A stretch of 51,577 nt of DNA from Bacteroidota bacterium (GCA_023433345.1 JAEZDA010000095.1:1-51577), one strand, 5' to 3'. Counted from the stretch's first letter, positions 16,315 to 26,240 are shown. The notes: generated from the letters alone by a model not told the origin. Numbers and translations are program-made.

Positions 16315-18140
16315 TCTTTTTTGCTGACCGCAATACCTAGCTCATCGAGCTGACTCTGATCAATTGATGCAGGCGCATCAAGCATAACATCTCTTCCGCT
16401 ATTATTTTTTGGAAAGGCAATAAAATCACGGATACTTTCGCTTCCGCCTAAAATTGCGCAAAGCCTGTCGAGACCAAAAGCAATACCGCCATGAGGAGGT
16501 GCGCCGTATTCAAAAGCGCCAAGCAGGAAGCCGAACTTGTGGTCCTGTTCTTCCCGGTCCATCCCTAAAGCCGCAAACATTTTTTCCTGCAAATCCCTTT
16601 GGAAAATTCTGATTGACCCGCCGCCAATTTCGTTGCCATTTAATACCATGTCATAGGCATTTGCCTTGATCGATGCATACGGATGCCTGAGGTATTCTTC
16701 CGGATTTTCAATTAAAGGATCGTTATTGATCATTGCGGAAATATGATCGGGCTTAGGCGAAGTAAATGGGTGGTGACGCGCAACCCATCGGTTAAGGTTA
16801 TCATCATATTCAAACAGAGGAAAATCAAGCACCCAAAGCAGTTTGAATTCATTTGGCTTACGCAATCCTAACTTTTCCGCCATGAACAATCGAAGTTCAC
16901 TGGCAGCTTTGCGTGTTCTCTCTTCGGGCCCGGCAACAATCAGAATAAGATCTCCGGTTGCGGCATTAACGGCATGCGCAATTGACCGAAGTTTCGCTTC
17001 GTCGTAAAATTTATCAACGCTGCTTTTAATTGAACCGTCTGCATTAACTTTTATGAACACCAGGCCCTTCATTCCGATCTGCGGGCGTTTAACCCATTCC
17101 GTTAGTTCGTCAGTTTGCTTCCGGCTGTATTCACTGCAACCGGGGAAGCTTATTGCAATTACGGTTTCGGCCTCATCAAATACTTTAAAATCAGCTTTCC
17201 CGATCAGTGATGAAATGTCTTCCTTTCCGGGAAAAGAATGTGACGGAAATTTCAGATTGGTAAGCTTCGAGGAAAAGCGTGTGTCCGGCTTATCATTTCC
17301 ATACTGCCACATTGCTTCTTCCCAGGTGATCCGTTCAATGGTATCGTTATAATCAATTCCCTTTACGTCTTTAAAAATATTCCGGATCATTCCTTCAAAC
17401 ATCGTTAGAATATCCTCCTGCTCCACAAAGGCCATTTCGCAATCTATCTGTGTAAATTCAGGTTGACGGTCTGCGCGAAGGTCTTCATCGCGGAAACATT
17501 TCACTATCTGGTAATAACGGTCGTAGCCGCTAACCATCAGCAATTGTTTAAAAGTTTGAGGGCTCTGGGGCAACGCATAAAACTCGCCCTCATTCATTCT
17601 TGAAGGAACGATGAAATCGCGCGCTCCCTCAGGGGTGGACTTTATTAAAAAGGGAGTTTCGATATCCATGAATTGTTGCTGATGAAGGTAATTCCTTACA
17701 CTTCTCCCCACTGCATATCGTAGTTCAATATTTTTCCTAACCGCATTTCTCCTAAGATCGAGATAGCGATATTTCATCCTTATGTCATCACCTCCGTCCG
17801 TATCATCCTGTATGGTGAAAGGGGGAACTGCCGACCTGTTCAGGATCTTAAAATCCGAAACTAGCACTTCAATTTCTCCCGTTGGTATCTGTTGGTTCTT
17901 ATTGCTTCTCTCTCTAACGGTGCCGGATACCTGCAAAACGTATTCGCGTCCTAAGGGTTGGTCATCCAGCTTACTGTTCAATTGTTCAGAAAAAACAAGC
18001 TGGGTGATGCCGTACCTGTCGCGTATATCAACAAAGGTGATTGCGCCGAACTTACGAATGGTTTGAACCCATCCCGCAAGGGTAACTTCTGAATTTATAT
18101 GATCCGGGCGCAATTCGCCGCAGGTATTGCTTCTGTACAT
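16302..18140 (-). CDS. aspS: Aspartyl-tRNA synthetase
   Basis: This 612-residue class IIb synthetase charges tRNA-Asp (or also tRNA-Asn in organisms lacking AsnRS). The N-terminal OB-fold anticodon-binding domain contains AGWVQTIRKFGAITFVDIRD. Catalytic motif 2 is in FRDEDLRADRQPEFTQID. The bacterial GAD insertion occupies roughly residues 300-430. Motif 3 is GIAFGLDRLCAILGG. It is slightly longer than the E. coli enzyme. The gene is monocistronic, with a promoter element 23 bases upstream of its ATG, and it overlaps the end of the convergent gene by 13 bases. Confidence 0.97.
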   Translation of the reverse strand: MYRSNTCGELRPDHINSEVTLAGWVQTIRKFGAITFVDIRDRYGITQLVFSEQLNSKLDDQPLGREYVLQVSGTVRERSNKNQQIPTGEIEVLVSDFKILNRSAVPPFTIQDDTDGGDDIRMKYRYLDLRRNAVRKNIELRYAVGRSVRNYLHQQQFMDIETPFLIKSTPEGARDFIVPSRMNEGEFYALPQSPQTFKQLLMVSGYDRYYQIVKCFRDEDLRADRQPEFTQIDCEMAFVEQEDILTMFEGMIRNIFKDVKGIDYNDTIERITWEEAMWQYGNDKPDTRFSSKLTNLKFPSHSFPGKEDISSLIGKADFKVFDEAETVIAISFPGCSEYSRKQTDELTEWVKRPQIGMKGLVFIKVNADGSIKSSVDKFYDEAKLRSIAHAVNAATGDLILIVAGPEERTRKAASELRLFMAEKLGLRKPNEFKLLWVLDFPLFEYDDNLNRWVARHHPFTSPKPDHISAMINNDPLIENPEEYLRHPYASIKANAYDMVLNGNEIGGGSIRIFQRDLQEKMFAALGMDREEQDHKFGFLLGAFEYGAPPHGGIAFGLDRLCAILGGSESIRDFIAFPKNNSGRDVMLDAPASIDQSQLDELGIAVSKKDQSK

Positions 18141-18163
18141 TATGTGCCTGTTTTTCGACGGCG

Positions 18164-18171
18164 CAAAGATA
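18164..18171 (-). promoter_or_regulatory. Putative -7 element of aspS
   Basis: On the minus strand the sequence reads TATCTTTG followed by CGCC, an exact TAnnTTTG match 23 bases upstream of the aspS start codon. The same TATCTTTGC form precedes sucD and the tRNA gene in this window. No clear -33 TTG is seen. Confidence 0.5.
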
Positions 18172-18222
18172 ATTAAAAGCCCCTAGCACTTTTCCGCATT
18201 CTTCCCGCAGGTAACACCAATG

Positions 18223-21200
18223 TTAGTTACCGTTGATGGTTACCCTGGTGCCTTCACTGTGGCTTGAGAATTCTGGAGCATACATGCACTGAATGCTGGC
18301 GATACCGGTGCTGAAATTTCCCTCATGGGTTGCGAATACCGGATATTCAAAAACATAGGAGCCTCGCGGCAGCCAGCTGAAAAAGAAATTGGTACTTGCA
18401 TCCTTTGTAGATTCATAGTAGCCCAATCCGCCTTGGAATTTAAAACTGCTTAGAACATTAACAGGTTCAGTTCCTGACGCACGCATATCTTTTAAGTGAA
18501 CGTATTCCATATCGCGGTCCGATTTTATTTCAATACGGGCAACTAGTTTATCGCCAACCTTTATGTTCTCATTGTTTTTTACAGCTTCCAGTACCGGACC
18601 CCGATCGGAATTACGTTGGATGAATAGCTTTTTTGTAACGCTTAACGGAGACGCCGCGGTAGTTATCTTATCCATTTCTTCAAAATACTGCCAGTAAACC
18701 GCTCCCCATGAAGAAGATGTAGATTTTGCACCCGGGTTGACTGGTTTTATTTCCACCGAAATGTTTCCCATGCCCTGTTGGATCTTGCTTCCTGAAATAG
18801 TTTCTTTGAAATAGCCTGTTCCCGCTTCAGGGGACTTATTAGCGCTGCTTATGGTTGTGTTTCCAAGTTTGATAGTTACTGCTTTCTCTTCACTCAGCCA
18901 ATCGCTACCCTTCAGAAGAAGGGCGTAACATGCGTCGGCCGTCGCTTTAGTCGTCCTCCAGTTATTGGTCTGTTTATTTTTTAATAGCCAGGTTTTCATA
19001 TCGTCTATAATCGGGTCACCTTCCATGATCTCTGAAAAAGCGGCGATGATGAGTGAATGACTTTCAATTGGAGCTTGGTGCCAGTAGTAACCGCCGCCCG
19101 CCACATCTTTCCAGTATGTGCCGAGTTCAGCATGGTTGATCGCGTTTTGTTTAAGAGAAGCAAGTATTGCCTTAGGTGTTGCAATATTTTCGTCGCGAAA
19201 CAAAGTAATGGCTATCATAGCCTGCATGTATTTACTCTTGTTCAGCCAAAACTCTTCTGATTGCTTTTTAAAATACTCATATGCCTTTGTTGTTCCTGCC
19301 GCAACTTTAATATTACGGAAGAAACTTCTCATGTATAAGTATTGCACAGCAAAATTAGAAAGGTGATCTTTCTTCAGATCTGTTTTCATCTTTAGCAGGG
19401 AATTATACTCCTCCGCTATACGTGCATCCAGATAGGGAAGGGCTTTGCTAAGAATATCCTTTATTAGTCCGTCTGTATTTTCCAGAATTCCAAGATGACC
19501 TAACCGACCGATCCCTGTTATAATATATTGTGTTATAAAACGGTCATCCCTTCCACCTTTAAACCAGCTAAAACCTCCGTTCGGAGTTTGAAGAGTTTTA
19601 AGTTTTTCCAAAGTTTTTTCCTGTTCGGCAGCAAGCTTAACCACGTCGAACAGCAAAGCAATGTTTGCCTTCTGCTTCTGTTCATTTTCTGCCTGTAAAA
19701 CCCAGGGCGTTTCTTGTAACAGCACCGATTTTAGCTCAGCATTCTTTTGAAGGTTGCTCAGTAATGCCGCTGTGTCTGTGATCTTCCACCTGTCAAACAT
19801 TTCCTTGATGCGCGGCGCACTTTTCACAATTTGTGCAGCGATTGCATTGGCATAATAGCGATTGAATGTTTGCTCAGAACAATCATAAGGATATTCCATA
19901 AGGTAAGGGAGAGCCTGTACGGCGTACCATGCAGGGTTGCTTGTGTATTCCACCGTTAAGGCATGGTGGGTTAGGGAGCCGCTGTTGTTCGAGCGAAGGA
20001 GCTTATCGAAAGAGAATGACTTGGCGGTTTCACTTCGCATGTTAAGGGGAAGAGTTTCGGTGACCAACATTCGATTGGTGAGAACCGGAACTGCTGCCTG
20101 TTCTCCATCGCTGAAAGATCCGTCTGAAGTAATTGCCTTAATAGTGTAAATAAGGCTGCTGTTAAAATTCACCGGAACTGTAAATGGAAATTTAATTGCC
20201 TGACTCATACCGGGTTCAACGGAAAAATGTTGGGAAGGAAAAATATTCTTAAACCATCCGTCCACATTTTTGCCGCTAACCGCATCCGTTAGTTGAAGAT
20301 GAACGGTTCCTTTCATTATTGTTTCGCTCATGTTAACCACTTTTGTAGAAAACTCCAGGTTGTCACCTTCTCTAAAGAACCTTGGTGAGTTGGGTTGCAA
20401 CATTAATGGCTTCTGTGTTGTTACGAACTGTTCTGTATATCCGCTCTGCAACTGGCTTGAATGGGCCATCGCCATAAGCTTCCATTTTGTTAAGGCTTCC
20501 GGTGCAGTAAAAGTGAAGGCAATATTTCCGTTTTGGTCTGTTGATAATTCAGGAAAAAAGAAGGCAGTTTCCTGCATGTTTTTCCTGATCTGAACATCCC
20601 CACTTTTGGGTTCTTCCTCGTTGGCCAAGGTATCAGCCACTTCCGAAAGAGTGCCATCCTCCGCCCTTGATTGTTCGGATGCTTCTTTATTTGCCTGTCT
20701 GTCTGCTTTCGGAGCTGCCGATACTGTAACGCTCTGGGAGAATACTCTTCCCTCTGAATAACTGTACCTGTTGCCGTAAGAAAGCCATTCATGATTGAAC
20801 CATGAGTCATAACTTTTCTCGGGGAGATTTTTATAAACTACTGAGTAGTTTTCCATCAACGATGATTGAACAGCAGAGAATCCGTGCTTCATCCAAAATT
20901 GATTTGAGCCGAGCGAGGGCCAGATGGATTGAAGATCGTTCCAACTGTGCTTTTTAAATTGGTCGAGAGATGCATCATACATATTGAGCAACGCTTCTGC
21001 AGCTACTTTGTCCCCTTGTTTTCCTTTTATATTTACCGTCCATTTTTCCTCGCTTCCGGGAAGGATTTTGTCGCGGAAGGTTGAAAGAGTTATCTCCAGT
21101 TCTTTATTGCTCCACGGAACATTTATATGGCTGGTAACATCATATACGCGGTTGTTCCTGATAAATGCATAGCTAAGGGAAATTCCACCACGATCATTTT

Positions 21201-24200
21201 CAGAAACCTTTATCTGGTCATCAATGGGTTTTTTAGAAGAAGATTGATATAATTGTTTTTCCTGTCTTTCGTTCATCCGTTCGATAATTTCTATGGCATG
21301 AACTTTTTCAAAGGCTGTTCTGAAAGTGTATCGGATGGTCTCTCCCGGCTCTGCAATCGTTTTACTTGTGATAAGTTGAATCGGTTCCGTTGCAGGCGTT
21401 GATGCATCAATAAGGTAGAAGAAGCTTTCAAGTTTAACCGGTTCGCCGTACCGGTCTGTTCCGCCTGCAACTATTTTATACCAGCCTCCGCCCAACTTTT
21501 TATTTTCCCAATTCCAATAACCATCTTTGGAAGTTGTATCTGTACGGTTGTATACCATTTCTTTCAAGGCCCATTTTTCGCGATTATCTTCATCAGCATA
21601 AGGATCATGCGGAAACATCCTGTAAAATTCATCCCTTGTGTAAAGATGTCTGTCGGGTACTTCCCAATAGCGATGGCGGAATATTTTGCCGTTGTCAATC
21701 AATGAAAATATTTCAACTTTCAGCAAAGCTTTTTCAAAATCCCCGGCTGTATTAGTAGAGGTGATCCGGATAGTTTTCAGGCTGTCAGCCTGAATTTTTT
21801 CAGGGCTGATAAGATTAAGATGGAGAGCCTGGTAGCCGATCGTAACGTTCGTTGTTCCGGTACGTGTTTCGCCATTTATATCGGTTATATCAGCGATCAC
21901 CTGGTAATTGAAAACAGGTTGAGCTTTTTTATCAGATACATCATCCGGAATTGCCTTAAAGTCGACCGAAAAATTACCATGATCATCTGTTGTAGTCTCA
22001 CCATACGTGATCTCCATCGCATTATTAGTATAGGGAGGAAATATTTTGTAAGACCACCAGAAGGGGAAGGTAACTTTTCGTGTAACCCTGTACGTTACCT
22101 TTGCTCCTGTCAGCGCATTTCCGGCATAAGCTTTTGCCGAGCCTTTCACTGTTACGGTGTCGTTCAACCTGTATGTACCCTCGGGCCTGTTTACTTCCAC
22201 CAAAAAATTAGGGCGCTTGTATTCTTCAACATTTATTGAATGATAAAGTGTGCCCGAAGAGTCTCTGATATTAAAGGAGCCATTGAGCAGGCCTTCCGGT
22301 AATTCGAACCGCCCGTTGAATGAGCCATAGTTATTCGTTTGAAGAGGTAAGGCAGAGACCTTTGTTCCATTTGCATCGTACAAAGAGATCTCAGTTTTTT
22401 CACCAGTAAGGATGTTGCTGATCTTTGACTCTCCATTTCGGCTTAGCATGATCCCCTTAAAGTAAACTATCTGCCCGGGCCGGTAAAGAGCACGGTCAGT
22501 AAAAAGAAAGATCTGTTTTGTTGTTTTTGGTTCGAAGTCGTTAAAGTAGCCGGTGCCGAATTCATCTTCCAGAAACAGGGTTTCTCCTTTATATGCCAGC
22601 TCAAAATTCAGCTCACGATATTCTTTCGTTTTTTTCAATTGAAAACTGCCGTCTTTCGCTGAGGTGTATTTTTCTTTTGCGCTGTAATCGAACGTTCTTG
22701 TTTTGTAATTGTAATTTTTCTGCCAGGTTTGCACATTTACGCCACTCAGGGGTTCGCCAGTTTCCCTATGCAGTACGAAATAGTCATGGCCTGATCTTCC
22801 GATCATTGCAAGATTACTAATATGAACAACCTGGCGCGATAATATATTTTTGCTCGTTGAAAAGCCGCTTTCAATACTGCCTATTATCATGTACATGCCA
22901 ACCGGAAGCGGATCCATTTTTACCTCCACACTGTGTGTTCTGAAATCTGTTTCAGCGGGAAGCTCGATTTTGAAAGACTTAAGATGCTTCTGTTTTAAAA
23001 TCATCGACCACACTTCGTTTTCCCCCTTTCCCCAAAGATCATTCAGGAAGTTTCTGTTAATGGGAACGATCCTGAAGTACATCTCTTGCACGTTCCTGTA
23101 CCTGATAAAATTCCGAAATGGTTGCCCCGGCAGGTTGACTTTTTCCACTTCCAGCACTATGTTGGGTTGCAGAATGGAATTAATTAAATTCTGACTGTTG
23201 ATCGCTCCCTCACTTCCCTTATACTTCCTGATCATCTCTTCTGCTATAGCCTTTGCCTTTATTTTTCCATTGGAATCCGGCTTTGCAGATTCGGCCGAAG
23301 AATTAAATAATACTGCCTGTAAATATCCTGCCTGCGCAACCGAAGAATTTTCAGAATACCGGCTTTGTAGTTCTTTCAATGCGTTATGATATAAGGAATC
23401 TTTTTTGACAAAAACGCCATGATCATAAACAAATTGAATCCGCCTGATATCCGCATCAATTAAAGCATCTTCATTTTTATTTGCGATGTGAAACTTCAGT
23501 AGATCCTGAAAGACCAGCAATGCATTATAATAAAGAGAGGTTGAATCGCTGGTGGCAAACGCGCTTTTTGAAAATTCCGACGCCGGTGAAAATGCTTTCG
23601 GATCTTTTATGATAAAACTGTAGGACGGCTTTGTTAGATCACGTTCCGTAGAAACAAAGTATTCAAGCGCCTGGTGGGCTAAAAAATCGTATAAGGTTGG
23701 CCGTAAGTGAGCAGTGTTTTTTCCCTTGTCAAGTATAGCCTCAAATTTGGTGACCGGTGTATTTTGAAGAAGGTTTTTATTTTCGAGAGATGCTTTATAA
23801 AGCCGCGTGATGGTATTGTGTAGTTTTTCGTTGCTCCAGGTTGTAATGTCGTGGCTGTTTTCTTCGGTCAATGCAGTTCTGTTGTACAGCCGGTATCGCT
23901 GACTGCGTTGATAAGCCCAATAAGCTTCCGCCTGCATACTTTGCAGAATATTCTTTGCCGCACCGGTGGCATGGTCTCTAAGGGTGTCAAGATATTGAAG
24001 GTTATTTTGAGCGTTGTCTTCTTCCACCATGTTACGATATTTCATCTGGTACATGGCACTTTTTATCTGTTGCGGTTCATTGGCGTCTTTTACGGCAAGA
24101 GAAAATATCTTTCTTACTTCTTCGAGGGCGGACTGTGTAAGTCCTTTTTTTTCAAATTCGCTCACCCGTTTCCAATTAAGGGTATAGGGATTATTTGTTT

Positions 24201-24258
24201 GACTCATTGCTGCGATACTTAAGAACAGTCCAAAAAAAGAAAAAAGAATTTTATACAT
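18223..24258 (-). CDS. Bacterial alpha-2-macroglobulin with intact thioester motif
   Basis: This 2011-residue exported protein has a signal peptide (MYKILFSFFGLFLSIAAMSQ) without a lipobox Cys. A helical N-terminal part of about 350 residues is followed by macroglobulin beta domains. One contains TDRALYRPGQIVYFKG near residue 586. A bait-region candidate rich in Ala/Glu/Lys follows about residue 1200, and the A2M core strand has ALTKWKLMAMAHS. The thioester motif C-S-E-Q lies at residues 1460-1463 in EYPYDCSEQTFNRYY, inside the alpha-helical thioester domain. Alpha-2-macroglobulins trap proteases by covalent attachment through this bond. The usual proteobacterial partner pbpC is absent here. 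Reading stops in a short hairpin-like repeat with no T-run, so its terminator is unclear. Confidence 0.94.
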   Translation of the reverse strand: MYKILFSFFGLFLSIAAMSQTNNPYTLNWKRVSEFEKKGLTQSALEEVRKIFSLAVKDANEPQQIKSAMYQMKYRNMVEEDNAQNNLQYLDTLRDHATGAAKNILQSMQAEAYWAYQRSQRYRLYNRTALTEENSHDITTWSNEKLHNTITRLYKASLENKNLLQNTPVTKFEAILDKGKNTAHLRPTLYDFLAHQALEYFVSTERDLTKPSYSFIIKDPKAFSPASEFSKSAFATSDSTSLYYNALLVFQDLLKFHIANKNEDALIDADIRRIQFVYDHGVFVKKDSLYHNALKELQSRYSENSSVAQAGYLQAVLFNSSAESAKPDSNGKIKAKAIAEEMIRKYKGSEGAINSQNLINSILQPNIVLEVEKVNLPGQPFRNFIRYRNVQEMYFRIVPINRNFLNDLWGKGENEVWSMILKQKHLKSFKIELPAETDFRTHSVEVKMDPLPVGMYMIIGSIESGFSTSKNILSRQVVHISNLAMIGRSGHDYFVLHRETGEPLSGVNVQTWQKNYNYKTRTFDYSAKEKYTSAKDGSFQLKKTKEYRELNFELAYKGETLFLEDEFGTGYFNDFEPKTTKQIFLFTDRALYRPGQIVYFKGIMLSRNGESKISNILTGEKTEISLYDANGTKVSALPLQTNNYGSFNGRFELPEGLLNGSFNIRDSSGTLYHSINVEEYKRPNFLVEVNRPEGTYRLNDTVTVKGSAKAYAGNALTGAKVTYRVTRKVTFPFWWSYKIFPPYTNNAMEITYGETTTDDHGNFSVDFKAIPDDVSDKKAQPVFNYQVIADITDINGETRTGTTNVTIGYQALHLNLISPEKIQADSLKTIRITSTNTAGDFEKALLKVEIFSLIDNGKIFRHRYWEVPDRHLYTRDEFYRMFPHDPYADEDNREKWALKEMVYNRTDTTSKDGYWNWENKKLGGGWYKIVAGGTDRYGEPVKLESFFYLIDASTPATEPIQLITSKTIAEPGETIRYTFRTAFEKVHAIEIIERMNERQEKQLYQSSSKKPIDDQIKVSENDRGGISLSYAFIRNNRVYDVTSHINVPWSNKELEITLSTFRDKILPGSEEKWTVNIKGKQGDKVAAEALLNMYDASLDQFKKHSWNDLQSIWPSLGSNQFWMKHGFSAVQSSLMENYSVVYKNLPEKSYDSWFNHEWLSYGNRYSYSEGRVFSQSVTVSAAPKADRQANKEASEQSRAEDGTLSEVADTLANEEEPKSGDVQIRKNMQETAFFFPELSTDQNGNIAFTFTAPEALTKWKLMAMAHSSQLQSGYTEQFVTTQKPLMLQPNSPRFFREGDNLEFSTKVVNMSETIMKGTVHLQLTDAVSGKNVDGWFKNIFPSQHFSVEPGMSQAIKFPFTVPVNFNSSLIYTIKAITSDGSFSDGEQAAVPVLTNRMLVTETLPLNMRSETAKSFSFDKLLRSNNSGSLTHHALTVEYTSNPAWYAVQALPYLMEYPYDCSEQTFNRYYANAIAAQIVKSAPRIKEMFDRWKITDTAALLSNLQKNAELKSVLLQETPWVLQAENEQKQKANIALLFDVVKLAAEQEKTLEKLKTLQTPNGGFSWFKGGRDDRFITQYIITGIGRLGHLGILENTDGLIKDILSKALPYLDARIAEEYNSLLKMKTDLKKDHLSNFAVQYLYMRSFFRNIKVAAGTTKAYEYFKKQSEEFWLNKSKYMQAMIAITLFRDENIATPKAILASLKQNAINHAELGTYWKDVAGGGYYWHQAPIESHSLIIAAFSEIMEGDPIIDDMKTWLLKNKQTNNWRTTKATADACYALLLKGSDWLSEEKAVTIKLGNTTISSANKSPEAGTGYFKETISGSKIQQGMGNISVEIKPVNPGAKSTSSSWGAVYWQYFEEMDKITTAASPLSVTKKLFIQRNSDRGPVLEAVKNNENIKVGDKLVARIEIKSDRDMEYVHLKDMRASGTEPVNVLSSFKFQGGLGYYESTKDASTNFFFSWLPRGSYVFEYPVFATHEGNFSTGIASIQCMYAPEFSSHSEGTRVTINGN

Positions 24259-24273
24259 GTGAATCGTTTTATC

Positions 24274-24289
24274 ATGATGCCTGCATCAT
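24274..24289. repeat. Short inverted repeat upstream of the alpha-2-macroglobulin gene
   Basis: ATGATGC and GCATCAT are perfect 7-base arms separated by CT, 15 bases before the gene's start codon. It could be an operator for a dimeric regulator or a 5' UTR hairpin; no family motif is recognised. Confidence 0.4.
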
Positions 24290-24433
24290 ACAAAGTTTGT
24301 GCAATTAGATGAAATTTCTTAGAAATTGCATAAGCCCTCAGTGGCACAGAGTTTACTTATTGCCTTTGCGCAGCGCAACAATTATACTCACGAAAGTAAC
24401 CATGAGTAATCTCACACAATGCATTGAGGGATA

Positions 24434-24441
24434 TAGTTTTG
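24434..24441 (+). promoter_or_regulatory. Putative -7 element of the DUF4476 gene
   Basis: TAGTTTTG is an exact TAnnTTTG match and is followed by CCGGG, with about 87 bases between it and the ATG. No TTG is found at the proper -33 distance. Confidence 0.4.
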
Positions 24442-24528
24442 CCGGGCGGATCTCCTTTAACTTTTATTTATGTTTTTCTGATTTTACTTTTTATTCTTTT
24501 CGCAGTCTCAGAATCCAAATACTGTTTT

Positions 24529-25239
24529 ATGAAAAAGATATTTACCCTTTGCTTATTATTTGCAGCAAGCCTCAAATTATCAGCATCAGATCACTCCGCA
24601 AGTATTAGTATAACCAGCGCCAGGGATATCCATCAGGTGATCGTGGATGGAAGAACTTATTCTGTACGCGGAAGTAATCAAAGTTTTGAACTTCGAGACC
24701 TTCGTCAGGGTTATCATTCTATCAGGGTCTACCGATTGAATTCGGCCTATCGCAACCCTTCACAATCCAGGAAACTTGTTTATGAAGGAAGAATTTATAC
24801 CAGGATCGGCTACCATACTGATATTATGATCAACCGGTTTGGAAGAGCCTATGTTGATGCTCAAAAGATAGTTTCATACCACAATGAAGACTATCCTTAT
24901 TATGAAACGGGATACTATTCTATGGGGGAGCAGGCGATGAGTAATTCATCATTCCAGCAGTTGAAAGCAACTTTAAAAGATGAAAAATTCGACCAAACAC
25001 GGGCAGCTATTGCAAAAGCTGCAATGAACACTAATTTCTTTGAGACTTCGCAGGTTAAGGAATTGCTTCAATTGTTCAGTTTTGAAAACACAAAGTTGGA
25101 ACTCGCAAAGCTTTTTTATGAGGTTACAACAGATAAAGAAAATTTCATCATGATTTATGATGTATTCTCTTTTAGTTCCAGCAAAGAAGAGTTATCACGT
25201 TTTCTTTCAACAAAGAGTAGCGAGCCTGAACATTTTTAA
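24529..25239 (+). CDS. Exported DUF4476 domain protein
   Basis: This 236-residue protein starts MKKIFTLCLLFAASLKLSAS, a clear signal peptide; the frame is open 35 codons upstream, but that would contain an unrelated hydrophobic stretch. Residues 25-110 are a small beta domain (DIHQVIVDGRTYSVRG, LRQGYHSIRVYRLN). The C-terminal 95 residues match the helical DUF4476 domain, with ATLKDEKFDQTRAAIAKAA, then FETSQVKELLQLFSFENTKL and KELLxLFSF-like spacing. The family is widespread in Bacteroidota as secreted or periplasmic proteins of unknown function. It is convergent with sucD, with a shared terminator between. Confidence 0.85.
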   Translation: MKKIFTLCLLFAASLKLSASDHSASISITSARDIHQVIVDGRTYSVRGSNQSFELRDLRQGYHSIRVYRLNSAYRNPSQSRKLVYEGRIYTRIGYHTDIMINRFGRAYVDAQKIVSYHNEDYPYYETGYYSMGEQAMSNSSFQQLKATLKDEKFDQTRAAIAKAAMNTNFFETSQVKELLQLFSFENTKLELAKLFYEVTTDKENFIMIYDVFSFSSSKEELSRFLSTKSSEPEHF

Positions 25240-25275
25240 AAAGTGAAGTTTTGTTGGTTTTGAGTGGGATAAAAA

Positions 25276-25299
25276 AAGGTCCGGATTTTTCCGGACCTT
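25276..25299. terminator. Bidirectional terminator between the DUF4476 gene and sucD
   Basis: A perfect 10-bp stem (AAGGTCCGGA / TCCGGACCTT) with a TTTT loop is preceded by an A-run and followed by a T-rich tract, so it can serve both convergent genes. Confidence 0.85.
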
Positions 25300-25318
25300 C
25301 TAATTTTTTGTGTGCTTA

Positions 25319-26194
25319 TTATTTCTTTGTTACTTCAGCCATTGTTTTGCCGATATCAGCGGGACTGTCTACAACGTGTATTCCGCACTCGCGCATGATC
25401 CTCATTTTAGCAGCCGCTGTGTCATCTTCTCCGCCAACGATTGCGCCTGCGTGACCCATACGACGGCCGGGGGGCGCGGTTTGTCCGGCAATGAAACCAA
25501 CAACTGGTTTCTTATTGTTAACAGATTTAATATAGTGAGCTGCCTCAGCTTCCATGCCTCCGCCGATCTCGCCTATCATCACTATTGCATCGGTATCATC
25601 ATCATTCATAAATAATTCAACAGCCTCGCGTGTGGTTGTTCCGATTATGGGATCTCCACCGATACCGATTGCTGTTGAAATACCGAGGCCTGCCTTCGCA
25701 ACCTGGTCTGCAGCCTCGTAGGTAAGCGTACCTGATTTTGATACAATACCTATGCGGCCTTTCTTAAAAATAAAGCCGGGCATAATTCCCACCTTGCATT
25801 CATCTGAAGTGATAACGCCCGGGCAGTTAGGACCAATAAGCCTGCTGTTTTTTCCTTTCAGGAATTGTTTTGCTTTCACCATATCCTGCACCGGTATTCC
25901 TTCGGTGATACATACAATGAGTGATATGCCTGCATCAGCAGCTTCCATAATTGCATCAGCGGCAAAGGCAGGCGGAACGAAGATTATACTTACATTGGCA
26001 CCTGTTGATTTAACTGCTTCTTCAACAGTATTAAACACTGGCTTTTCCAAATGCGTAGTTCCACCCTTTCCCGGAGTGACACCGCCCACTACATTGGTGC
26101 CATATTCTATCATTTGTGTAGCATGAAAAGTTCCTTCGGTGCCGGTAAATCCCTGCACAAGTATTTTAGAATTCCTGTTCACTAAAACTGACAT
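25319..26194 (-). CDS. sucD: Succinate-CoA ligase, alpha subunit
   Basis: This 291-residue subunit forms the CoA-binding and phosphohistidine half of succinyl-CoA synthetase in the TCA cycle, with SucC as partner. The CoA-binding Rossmann part contains VQGFTGTEGTFHATQMIEYG and GGVTPGKGGTTH. The catalytic, phosphorylated His is in GRRMGHAGAIVGG. The ligase domain ends with a conserved AEVTKK-type tail. The length is standard. sucC is not adjacent in this window, so the two subunits are encoded apart, as is common in Bacteroidota. It is monocistronic. Confidence 0.97.
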   Translation of the reverse strand: MSVLVNRNSKILVQGFTGTEGTFHATQMIEYGTNVVGGVTPGKGGTTHLEKPVFNTVEEAVKSTGANVSIIFVPPAFAADAIMEAADAGISLIVCITEGIPVQDMVKAKQFLKGKNSRLIGPNCPGVITSDECKVGIMPGFIFKKGRIGIVSKSGTLTYEAADQVAKAGLGISTAIGIGGDPIIGTTTREAVELFMNDDDTDAIVMIGEIGGGMEAEAAHYIKSVNNKKPVVGFIAGQTAPPGRRMGHAGAIVGGEDDTAAAKMRIMRECGIHVVDSPADIGKTMAEVTKK

Positions 26195-26240
26195 AAGCTG
26201 ATTTTTAGAATCGCCATCAATATGGCTTAAAAAAGTGCGG

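Noticed and set aside
18210..18231. Inverted repeat GGTAAC/GTTACC at the end of the alpha-2-macroglobulin gene as a terminator
   Set aside because: Only six-base arms, overlapping the stop codon and with no T-run; not a convincing terminator.
24309..24608. Short open frame upstream of the DUF4476 gene
   Set aside because: It overlaps the DUF4476 signal peptide in another frame, lacks a domain and contains a promoter element.
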